The translations under genes and the position numbers were made by a program. A stretch of DNA of 64,000 nt from SB11 sp965222995 (GTDB taxonomy: Bacteria > Bacteroidota > Bacteroidia > UBA8524). The DNA lies in contig OZ244977.1 of assembly GCA_965222995.1 (NCBI GenBank), forward strand, positions 1,860,001 through 1,924,000, read 5' to 3'. Positions 44,180 to 50,644 of this stretch are shown in pieces; the first letter of the stretch is position 1, and every line of letters starts with the position of its first letter. The notes beneath the pieces are model-generated. The model ran no database searches. It was given only the letters and a program-made list of their open reading frames with translations, and was not told the origin of the DNA.

Positions 44180-45241
44180 CTATTCAGAAGCTTCCGCTTC
44201 TTGTACTCTTTTCACAGCAGCATTATATACGCGACGCATACCTTCTCTAGTGCTAATCTTTGGATACCAGTTAAAGGTATTGTTTACAAACTCCATATTG
44301 GCGTAGCGGCTATGTACACCAACAGGCTTATCTAATAGCGGTTTTATTGGTGGGTTATACCCTGCAAACTCAGTAAACAACTCAATAATTTCTAAAAAGC
44401 TGGTAAGCTTGCCTGAACCTATATTAATGGCACTACCATCCTTTATATTGTCCATTGCCATTAATATGCAATCAATACAATCATCAATGTGTACAAAATC
44501 ACGTCCTTGTTTTCCACTACCCCAAACCTCAAAAGGGTTTTCTTTCTTGGCTGCCCTAGCTGCGATGGCAGGTATAGGGTAAGTTAAGTCTTGGTCTTCT
44601 CCATACCCACTAAACGGACGGACACAGGCCACAGAAATACCGTAATATTTAGCTGCAATACGCGCCAAATACTCTCCTGTAAGCTTGCTCCAACCATAGG
44701 TCATATCAGGTTGCCCTAAATTACCGTCAAAGCTGATATCGCTCTCACTTAGTGCAATGGCGTTGCTTGTAGTTTGCATATCTACAGGATAGGCAGCACT
44801 ACTGCTAGGGAACATTACTCTTTCAGGCTTATAATTACATATCCAGTAGAAAAACTCAGCATCAATGCTAAGGTCTAGAGCTACCATCATGGGGTCACCA
44901 TCAATTTTAGAGCGTCCTCCAACAATAGCAGCGAAATGGAATACATCACTAAACTTTGGATAATCGAACCCGTAAGTATCGTTTATATAGTTATGGTTTT
45001 GAGTAATATTGCGCAAGAAAGTACGAAAATCACCTTCCCAATAAACCATACGCCCACCTGCATATAGTTTTAAATCATCTTTAGTACTATAATCTGTATT
45101 CTCTAACCATTCCTCAGGACGAGGAGTTCCCGCACTTAAATCATCAATTACAAAAAGGATATCGTTAGTAGTTTTTAAAAGTCGTTTAACTAAGTTACGC
45201 CCAACAAATCCGCAACCGCCTGAAACCAAATGAAATTTCAT
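44180..45241 (-). CDS. NAD-dependent sugar-nucleotide epimerase/dehydratase
   Basis: 353 residues, extended SDR family. The dinucleotide-binding motif reads 'VSGGCGFVGRNL' (about 6-17; GxxGxxG form), the active site 'SSSAAYP' (Ser) and 'YGWSKLTGEYL' (YxxxK, about 200). 'FVHIDDCIDCIL' is the usual downstream motif. The closest general type is UDP-glucose 4-epimerase/GDP-mannose epimerase. Compared with typical members it has an insertion near 60-95 ('RTFLRNITQNHNY'). Product unknown; may feed surface glycan synthesis. Own promoter 17 bases upstream. Confidence 0.85.
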   Translation of the reverse strand: MKFHLVSGGCGFVGRNLVKRLLKTTNDILFVIDDLSAGTPRPEEWLENTDYSTKDDLKLYAGGRMVYWEGDFRTFLRNITQNHNYINDTYGFDYPKFSDVFHFAAIVGGRSKIDGDPMMVALDLSIDAEFFYWICNYKPERVMFPSSSAAYPVDMQTTSNAIALSESDISFDGNLGQPDMTYGWSKLTGEYLARIAAKYYGISVACVRPFSGYGEDQDLTYPIPAIAARAAKKENPFEVWGSGKQGRDFVHIDDCIDCILMAMDNIKDGSAINIGSGKLTSFLEIIELFTEFAGYNPPIKPLLDKPVGVHSRYANMEFVNNTFNWYPKISTREGMRRVYNAAVKRVQEAEASE

Positions 45242-45258
45242 CTATTCTAAATTTTTCG

Positions 45259-45266
45259 CAAAAGTA
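45259..45266 (-). promoter_or_regulatory. -7 element TACTTTTG for epimerase
   Basis: Exact TAnnTTTG on the minus strand, 17 bases before ATG 45241. Confidence 0.55.
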
Positions 45267-45321
45267 CAATTTACCTTCAATTATGATGGATGAGGTTTGC
45301 AAAGAATACGTTGGACGCTGA

Positions 45322-45663
45322 TTATTTTTTCTTCTTTTTTGGCTTGGGTTCTATCAATGCCACAAAATCCATAGATTTTTCTGCCCACTCCTGCCAATTG
45401 TCTCTATAGTCATAAGGCACCTGTACCCAACCGTTCATAAACTTATCACCCCCCATGGGAGAAAACATTTGTATGCCATCCATTGCCAAAGCTTCGTTTA
45501 ATTCTTCATCGGGTAATTTAAATACCATATAGTCTTTCCAAAACATCACCCCTGCTTTGTTGTTTTTCTCATTCTTTACGCATAAAGCCCCAAACATTTT
45601 ACCTTTAATGGTATTGGGCAATGTTTCAGCTATTTGATGGTATAATTCCTCTGCTTTTGTCAT
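45322..45663 (-). CDS. TfoX N-terminal-domain-like small protein
   Basis: 113 residues. 'KGKMFGALCVKNEKNNKAGVMFWKDYMVFKLP' is a TfoX_N/YjbR-like core: a Met-Phe-Gly motif followed by strands. 'FSPMGGDKFMNGWVQVP' is typical of the Bacteroidota variant. The C-terminus is a Lys tail ('KPKKKKK'). Cytosolic; role unknown, and no competence genes are near. The gap before it (45664-45740) holds short TAGTTATT-like tandem units. Confidence 0.75.
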   Translation of the reverse strand: MTKAEELYHQIAETLPNTIKGKMFGALCVKNEKNNKAGVMFWKDYMVFKLPDEELNEALAMDGIQMFSPMGGDKFMNGWVQVPYDYRDNWQEWAEKSMDFVALIEPKPKKKKK

Positions 45664-45740
45664 AGTTATTAGTTATTGAGTTACTAAGTTATTGGTTGTT
45701 AAATCAATTACGAAACAAAGAATAAAAATAGGACAGCTTT

Positions 45741-46646
45741 TTATAAATTTTTTAAAGCATCAACTAGCTTCTCATGTTTAAACTCAAAACCTCTATCTGC
45801 TAAACGTTTTGAAACAACCCTTCTGCTTTTTAAAATCAATTCGGTTTCTGTTTTAATTATTCCAGCCCCAAATTCAAGTAACCATTTCGGTTGAAGCATT
45901 CCGAAAGGTATATTATATCTTTTTCGCATAGCACACATAAAAGTTCTGTTTTGAACCGGATTTGGTGAGCTTAAATTGATGGTTCCTTCAACCTCATTGT
46001 CAATCAAAAACTCAACTGCTCTACAAAAGTCTTCTTCATGTATCCAACTAATATATTGGATGCCTTGTCCCATTTTACCTCCCAAACCCAGTTTCACCAA
46101 TTTTTTAAGTGTAGAGTATGCCCCTCCGCTATTTCCTAAAACAAATGAGATTCGCATAGCAACTTTTCGGGTTTCAGGTGTATTACAACCGAAAAAAGTA
46201 CTTTCCCAGGTTTTGCAAACATTTACAGAAAAACCCTCACCTATTTCTCCCGTTTCCTCATCCATAGCTCTATACTCAGCGTGGCGGTATATGGTAGCAC
46301 TACTTGCATTTAGCCATACTTTTGGTGGATTTATACAGTTGGCTACAGCTTTACCCAAAACCTTCGTACTTTCTACCCTTGATGATAAAATAAGTTGTTT
46401 GTTTTCATCTGTATATCTGCAATCCACACTTTTGCCTGCAAGATTTATTATGGCTGTAGCTCCTTCCAATTCCTTAGCCCAATTACCTAAACTTTTCCCA
46501 TCCCAAAGCACACATTCAGCATTTTCTAAGGTTGTTTGCTTTCTACATAAACCTATAACTACAAAGCCTTTACTGGTAAAATATTTCGCTAATACTTTTC
46601 CTAAGTATCCATTAGCTGCTGCTATTATAATTTTCTTATGCGCCAT
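45741..46646 (-). CDS. TIGR01777-family epimerase (YfcH/SDR39U1-like)
   Basis: 301 residues, atypical SDR. The N-terminal 'AAANGYLGKVLAKYF' (about 9-23) replaces the standard GxxGxxG with a Gly-poor loop. 'AIINLAGKSVDCRYT' (about 65-79), 'WLNASSATIYRH', 'YISWIHEEDFCRAV' and 'INLSSPNPVQN' are hallmark blocks of TIGR01777. Members bind NADP but have no established substrate. The gene overlaps the preceding membrane-protein gene by 11 bases, so they are translationally coupled. Confidence 0.9.
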   Translation of the reverse strand: MAHKKIIIAAANGYLGKVLAKYFTSKGFVVIGLCRKQTTLENAECVLWDGKSLGNWAKELEGATAIINLAGKSVDCRYTDENKQLILSSRVESTKVLGKAVANCINPPKVWLNASSATIYRHAEYRAMDEETGEIGEGFSVNVCKTWESTFFGCNTPETRKVAMRISFVLGNSGGAYSTLKKLVKLGLGGKMGQGIQYISWIHEEDFCRAVEFLIDNEVEGTINLSSPNPVQNRTFMCAMRKRYNIPFGMLQPKWLLEFGAGIIKTETELILKSRRVVSKRLADRGFEFKHEKLVDALKNL

Positions 46647-47037
46647 TCATTGTTTCCTTAATTAAATTAACCAGTTGTGAAATACTAAATGACAAATACA
46701 CGAAATATAGAATACCCCCACCAAACAAGCATATAAACAAACCTGTAAAAGCAACTCCACCCAAGGCTTCACCTAAAATATCCGGCAAAACAAATATCAC
46801 CAAGCCTGAAAAAGCTAAAATGATAAGTACTACCGAAGAGACTTTTAAATAATTCTTTCGCCATAAAGAATGTTCTTCAGCTTTATACTTATGATAAAGA
46901 TTTCCGAAATATTGCCAGGCACCACCACAGAATAAAGCCCACAATAGTGTCTCCATCCCCACTAATGCTAGTATAACCCACAAAACTTGCCCAATAATAT
47001 CTACGATTAACTCAATTTTTGCTTCTTTATAACTCAT
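46636..47037 (-). CDS. Small integral membrane protein
   Basis: 133 residues from ATG 47037; the TTG at 47067 precedes the promoter element and is rejected. Three to four membrane helices ('IIGQVLWVILALVGMETLLWALF', 'VSSVVLIILAFSGLVIFVL', 'GVAFTGLFICLFGGGILYF'; about residues 12-34, 64-82, 92-110). No family recognised. It overlaps the downstream TIGR01777 gene by 11 bases. The -7 element TAAATTTG lies 5 bases from the ATG. Confidence 0.75.
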   Translation of the reverse strand: MSYKEAKIELIVDIIGQVLWVILALVGMETLLWALFCGGAWQYFGNLYHKYKAEEHSLWRKNYLKVSSVVLIILAFSGLVIFVLPDILGEALGGVAFTGLFICLFGGGILYFVYLSFSISQLVNLIKETMNGA

Positions 47038-47042
47038 AGTAA

Positions 47043-47050
47043 CAAATTTA
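47043..47050 (-). promoter_or_regulatory. -7 element TAAATTTG, leaderless arrangement
   Basis: Exact TAnnTTTG, 5 bases before ATG 47037. Confidence 0.55.
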
Positions 47051-47086
47051 GAAGTTTCAAAAAACAATGAAAGTTTATAGTTAAAT

Positions 47087-47108
47087 AAAAGCCCGTTAAT
47101 GGGCTAAT
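47087..47108 (-). terminator. Short terminator hairpin
   Basis: Stem AAGCCC/GGGCTA-type (AGCCC at 47090-47094, GGGCT at 47101-47105) followed by TTTTATTTA on the minus strand, after the GNAT gene. Confidence 0.5.
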
Positions 47109-47163
47109 TCGTTTAACAAAGATACTTCTTGAATTTTATTTTCAAAATTTACTGAAAATAAAA

Positions 47164-47586
47164 TTATTTTAATACCATCTTATAATGCTGTATCCCTGCC
47201 TCCTCAAACTCATTTCCTTCTTTCACAAAGCCATACTTGGCGTAAAAATCAACCACTTGAACTTGAGCATTAAGATAAATAATATCGTTTGTGGGTTGTA
47301 CATCCTCAAGAATTGTTTTTACCAGCTCTCCTCCCACTCCATTTTGCCTAAATTCTTCTAATACAGCAAAACGTTCAAGTTTAATACCATTTTCAGTTTG
47401 CCGCCAACGTGCTGTTCCGGCAGGTACCCCTCCTACCAAGGCTAAAAAATGAGTGCTTTCATCTTCAAACTCATATTCTAAGCTTTTATCCACTCCTTGT
47501 TCTTCAACAAATACTTTAATACGCATTGCAAAGGCTTTTTGCTGGTCGGCATCACTCTCAATTTGGTGTACAATTACTTCAGGCAT
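47164..47586 (-). CDS. GNAT-family N-acetyltransferase
   Basis: 140 residues. 'RIKVFVEEQGV' (about 22-32) and 'EEFRQNGVGGELVKTI' (about 97-112; acetyl-CoA-binding Q/RxxGxG/A motif) identify a GNAT of the ElaA-like or 'PA4866/YjcF' kind, followed by 'IYLNAQVQVVDFYAKYGFV'. Such enzymes acetylate small amines or proteins with unknown specificity. Cytosolic. The gene starts 4 bases after a perfect -7 box and diverges from fba. Confidence 0.88.
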   Translation of the reverse strand: MPEVIVHQIESDADQQKAFAMRIKVFVEEQGVDKSLEYEFEDESTHFLALVGGVPAGTARWRQTENGIKLERFAVLEEFRQNGVGGELVKTILEDVQPTNDIIYLNAQVQVVDFYAKYGFVKEGNEFEEAGIQHYKMVLK

Positions 47587-47590
47587 AGTA

Positions 47591-47598
47591 CAAATGTA
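47591..47598 (-). promoter_or_regulatory. -7 element TACATTTG of the GNAT gene, leaderless
   Basis: Exact TAnnTTTG, 4 bases before ATG 47586. The same 8-mer serves the divergent fba promoter 28 bases away. Confidence 0.6.
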
Positions 47599-47626
47599 CT
47601 CACTTCTTTATCTATGAAAAAAAGCC

Positions 47627-47634
47627 TTACATTT
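47627..47634 (+). promoter_or_regulatory. -7 element TACATTTG of fba
   Basis: Exact TAnnTTTG, 31 bases before ATG 47666. The TTG at 47633 overlaps this element and is therefore not a start. Confidence 0.6.
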
Positions 47635-47665
47635 GCGCCAAATTTTAAAAACCAATACCATTACT

Positions 47666-48736
47666 ATGGATATTAACAAGATTAGCGAATTATTAGGTGC
47701 AGACGCAGACACTCTATTAAACCACGAATCGAAAACAATTTCAAAAGATTCTTTACACTTACCCGGTCCTGATTTTACCGAGCGTGTATGGATAGGTAGC
47801 AACCGCAACCCACAAGTGTTGCGTAACCTAAATGCAATATATAATACCGGTCGCCTTGCCGGTACAGGTTATGTTTCTATACTACCTGTAGACCAAGGTT
47901 TAGAACATAGCGGTGGAGCATCATTTGCCAAAAACCCTGCTTATTTCGACCCTGAAAATATTGTTAAATTAGCTATTGAAGGCGGTTGTAATGCTGTTGC
48001 AACTACTTTTGGTAATTTAGCCATGGTATCGCGTAAGTATGCACACAAAATACCTTTAATGGTTAAGTTAAACCATAACGAGTTGGTTACATACCCTAAC
48101 CAGTTCGACCAAATTATGTACGGTTCTGTACGTGAGGCATGGAATATGGGTGCTGCTTGTGTTGGAGCAACTATTTACTTTGGTTCTGACAATGCTACAC
48201 GCCAAATTATGGAAGTAGCCGATGCTTTTGAAGAAGCACATGAATTAGGAATGGCTACTGTATTGTGGTGCTACCTGCGTAATGGAGCGTTTAAAAAAGA
48301 CGGTGTGGATTACCATGTTTCTGCTGATTTAACAGGTCAAGCAAACCACATGGGAGTAACTATACAAGCTGATATAATTAAACAAAAACTACCTGAAAAC
48401 AATGGTGGTTATAAAGCCATGAACAAAGATGGTAGCTATGGTAAGTTTGATGAGAAAATGTATACTGAGCTTACCAGCGACAACCCTATTGATTTATGCC
48501 GCTACCAAGTAGCCAACTGCTACATGGGCAGAGCTGGACTTATCAACTCAGGTGGTGGTTCTAAAGGAGCATCAGACTTAGGTGAAGCTGTACGTACTGC
48601 TGTAATTAACAAACGTGCAGGCGGTATGGGCTTAATCTCTGGTCGTAAAGCATTCCAAAAACCTATGAACGAGGGTGTGGAATTACTTAATGCAATCCAA
48701 GACGTTTATCTAAGTAAAGACGTAACAATAGCTTAA
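47666..48736 (+). CDS. fbaB: Class I fructose-bisphosphate aldolase (DhnA/FbaB type)
   Basis: 356 residues from ATG 47666. It belongs to the archaeal/bacterial class I (DhnA-like) aldolases: 'ILPVDQGLEHSGG' (about 72-84), 'PLMVKLNHNELV' (about 133-144), and the phosphate-binding 'NSGGGSKGASDLGEAV' (about 295-310). These form a Schiff base with a Lys and need no metal. It interconverts fructose-1,6-bisphosphate with DHAP and glyceraldehyde-3-phosphate in glycolysis/gluconeogenesis. Followed by an unusual inverted repeat before accD. Confidence 0.93.
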   Translation: MDINKISELLGADADTLLNHESKTISKDSLHLPGPDFTERVWIGSNRNPQVLRNLNAIYNTGRLAGTGYVSILPVDQGLEHSGGASFAKNPAYFDPENIVKLAIEGGCNAVATTFGNLAMVSRKYAHKIPLMVKLNHNELVTYPNQFDQIMYGSVREAWNMGAACVGATIYFGSDNATRQIMEVADAFEEAHELGMATVLWCYLRNGAFKKDGVDYHVSADLTGQANHMGVTIQADIIKQKLPENNGGYKAMNKDGSYGKFDEKMYTELTSDNPIDLCRYQVANCYMGRAGLINSGGGSKGASDLGEAVRTAVINKRAGGMGLISGRKAFQKPMNEGVELLNAIQDVYLSKDVTIA

Positions 48737-48761
48737 TTTTATAAAAGAATTCAATCGGATA

Positions 48762-48809
48762 AAGGATATCTGTTATCGGTAATTTATTTTCCTTTAATAG
48801 ATATCCCTT
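48762..48809 (+). terminator. Inverted repeat downstream of fbaB
   Basis: AAGGATATCTGTTA (48762-48775) pairs imperfectly with TAATAGATATCCCTT (48796-48809), including a perfect GGATATCT/AGATATCC core. The loop is ~20 bases and there is no T run directly after. It may protect or terminate the fba transcript, and abuts the accD -7 element. Confidence 0.4.
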
Positions 48810-48816
48810 ATATTTG
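48809..48816 (+). promoter_or_regulatory. -7 element TATATTTG for accD
   Basis: Exact TAnnTTTG, 84 bases before ATG 48901. Implies a leader of about 80 bases. Confidence 0.5.
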
Positions 48817-48900
48817 ATATTGATTTCAACCATATATAAGTCTCAAACCAAAAATTGAGACTTTTTCTATTTTGGGAGATTTCAGCAAACTAAAAACTAT

Positions 48901-49803
48901 ATGAGTTGGTATAAACGACTGAAAGAAGGAATATCGACAGCAACGAAGGATAAGAAAGCTACCCCTGAAGGATTATGGTACAAATGTACCCGTTGCAAAA
49001 AAACAACAACCAGTGAAGAGCATAAAGAAAACAATTACGTATGCCCGCACTGCCAACACCACAAAAGAATAGGTTCTGCAGAATACTTTGATATATTATT
49101 TGACGGCGGAAACTTTAAAGAGCTAGATGCTAACCTGGTTAGTGGAGACCCTTTAGAATTTAAAGATAGTAAAGCCTACACCAAACGTATTGAAGAAAGC
49201 CGAAATAAAACTGGTTTAAATGATGCTTTGCGAAGTGCTGTTGGTAAAATAAATGGGCACAACCTTGTAGTTGCCTGCATGGACTTTAACTTTATAGGCG
49301 GTAGCATGGGTAGTGTTGTTGGTGAGAAAATATCACGAGCCATACAGCATAGCCGTGCCAATAAAATACCTTTCTTAATGATTTCAAAATCAGGAGGAGC
49401 GCGTATGATGGAGGCAGCTCACTCATTGATGCAGATGGCAAAAACTAGTGCACAACTGGCTTTGTTGGGCGAAGAAGGTATACCTTACATATCTTTAATG
49501 ACTGACCCGACTACCGGTGGCGTAACTGCTTCATTTGCTATGCTGGGAGATTTTAACATTGCTGAGCCTGAAGCACTAATAGGATTTGCGGGACCCCGTG
49601 TAATTAAAGAAACTATTGGTAAAGACTTACCCAAAGGTTTCCAAAGTTCTGAGTTCTTATTAGAACATGGTTTTTTAGATTTTATAGTAGACCGTACAGA
49701 GCTAAAAACCAAACTAAGTACACTAATTCTTTTACTTACTGAAAAGAAGCCGAGAGCCAAAAAAGAAAAGCCTGAAACAATTTCGGTAGTTGCCTCAAAA
49801 TAA
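48901..49803 (+). CDS. accD: Acetyl-CoA carboxylase carboxyltransferase subunit beta
   Basis: 300 residues, normal AccD. The zinc ribbon near residues 28-50 is complete: 'CTRC' then 'CPHC'. Crotonase-fold blocks 'GSMGSVVGEKISRAI', 'SGGARMMEAAHSLMQM' and 'ISLMTDPTTGGVTASFAMLGD' are the carboxyltransferase signature, with the oxyanion Gly-Gly turns. With AccA it moves the carboxyl group from biotin to acetyl-CoA to form malonyl-CoA for fatty acid synthesis. It overlaps the following VOC gene by one base (TAATG). Confidence 0.97.
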   Translation: MSWYKRLKEGISTATKDKKATPEGLWYKCTRCKKTTTSEEHKENNYVCPHCQHHKRIGSAEYFDILFDGGNFKELDANLVSGDPLEFKDSKAYTKRIEESRNKTGLNDALRSAVGKINGHNLVVACMDFNFIGGSMGSVVGEKISRAIQHSRANKIPFLMISKSGGARMMEAAHSLMQMAKTSAQLALLGEEGIPYISLMTDPTTGGVTASFAMLGDFNIAEPEALIGFAGPRVIKETIGKDLPKGFQSSEFLLEHGFLDFIVDRTELKTKLSTLILLLTEKKPRAKKEKPETISVVASK

Positions 49804-50183
49804 TGCAGCTCAACCAAGTTACAGTTTCGGCTACAGATATTGAAAGGTCAGTTTCATTTTATAAACTTTTAGGGTTACAACTCATTGTTCACTCTCCCCA
49901 TTATGCCCGCTTTATAGTTAAGGGCAATAATGCTACCTTCTCAATACATATTGCGGATGAGGTAAAACCCTCACAAACTATTGTGTATTTTGAATGCGAT
50001 GATGTGGATGCTACCTATAAAGATTTAACGGCAAAGGGAATTAATTTTGAGAGCGAACCTGTAGACCAAACTTGGCTATGGAGAGAAGCGTATTGCAAAG
50101 ATCCTGACGGTAATTTACTTTGTTTATATCATGCTGGAGAAAACAGGTTAAACCCACCTTGGCGAATAACGGATTCACTATAA
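49803..50183 (+). CDS. VOC-family (glyoxalase/bleomycin-resistance-like) protein
   Basis: 126 residues with the vicinal-oxygen-chelate beta-alpha-beta-beta-beta repeat: 'VSATDIERSVSFYKLLGLQL' (about 8-27), a second half 'YFECDDVDATYKDLTAKGI', and 'AYCKDPDGNLLCLYHAG' (about 102-118). The Glu of 'YFECD' and His of 'LYHAG' could be metal ligands. Likely an isomerase, lyase or binding protein; substrate unknown. It begins on the last base of accD, so it is coupled to it. Confidence 0.85.
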   Translation: MQLNQVTVSATDIERSVSFYKLLGLQLIVHSPHYARFIVKGNNATFSIHIADEVKPSQTIVYFECDDVDATYKDLTAKGINFESEPVDQTWLWREAYCKDPDGNLLCLYHAGENRLNPPWRITDSL

Positions 50184-50200
50184 AAGTAAGTAAACATTTG

Positions 50201-50232
50201 TTTGTTTGCTGATAATAATATCAATATCTTTG
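50201..50232 (+). promoter_or_regulatory. rpsO promoter: -33 TTTG and -7 TATCTTTG
   Basis: A full Bacteroidota promoter: TTTG at 50201-50204 (the middle of three tandem TTTG), 20-base spacer, TATCTTTG at 50225-50232. The ATG is 45 bases further, at 50278. Confidence 0.75.
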
Positions 50233-50277
50233 CAAACTATTTTAAGAGAATAAGAGAAGGATTAAGAAAACAAGACG

Positions 50278-50547
50278 ATGCAAGTAACATCAGACGTAAA
50301 AAAGCAGATATTTAAAAAACACGGCGGTGCCGAAACTAATACAGGAAGTGCAGAAGCACAGATAGCACTTTTCACTCAACGCATTAGCCATATCACAGAG
50401 CACTTGAAGCAAAACAAAAAAGACCATTCAGCAGAGTTAAGTCTTATTAAGCTTGTTGGTAAGCGCCGTGCTTTGTTAGACTATCTTACCAAAAAAGATA
50501 TTTTCCGTTACAGAGCTATTATTAAAGAGCTTAAATTAAGAAAATAA
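50278..50547 (+). CDS. rpsO: 30S ribosomal protein S15
   Basis: 89 residues, exact S15 length. 'VKKQIFKKHGGAETNTGSAEAQIALFTQRI' and 'HLKQNKKDHS' plus 'LLDYLTKKDIFRYRAII' are canonical. It binds 16S rRNA early in small-subunit assembly. It is followed by a strong terminator and then pnp, the order conserved in many bacteria. Confidence 0.98.
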   Translation: MQVTSDVKKQIFKKHGGAETNTGSAEAQIALFTQRISHITEHLKQNKKDHSAELSLIKLVGKRRALLDYLTKKDIFRYRAIIKELKLRK

Positions 50548-50584
50548 GTTCTTTGCTTTGATAACTATATTATAGCATTAACCC

Positions 50585-50620
50585 ACAAAAGCCTTATTCG
50601 CCGATAAGGCTTTTGTCATT
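50585..50620 (+). terminator. Terminator between rpsO and pnp
   Basis: A 13-bp perfect stem ACAAAAGCCTTAT / ATAAGGCTTTTGT (50585-50597, 50604-50616) with a 6-base loop. It separates rpsO from pnp; read-through or a near-consensus TACATTTA box at about 50625 could drive pnp. Confidence 0.85.
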
Positions 50621-50644
50621 TATATACATTTAGAAAACAAAAAT

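Noticed and set aside
45664..45740. Short direct TAGTTATT-like units as a CRISPR-like array
   Set aside because: Units are under 10 bases and irregular, with no spacers; this is simple-sequence drift.
45976..46665. 229-codon plus-strand frame opposite the TIGR01777 gene
   Set aside because: The minus-strand product has several family hallmarks; the plus-strand one has none and shows no promoter.
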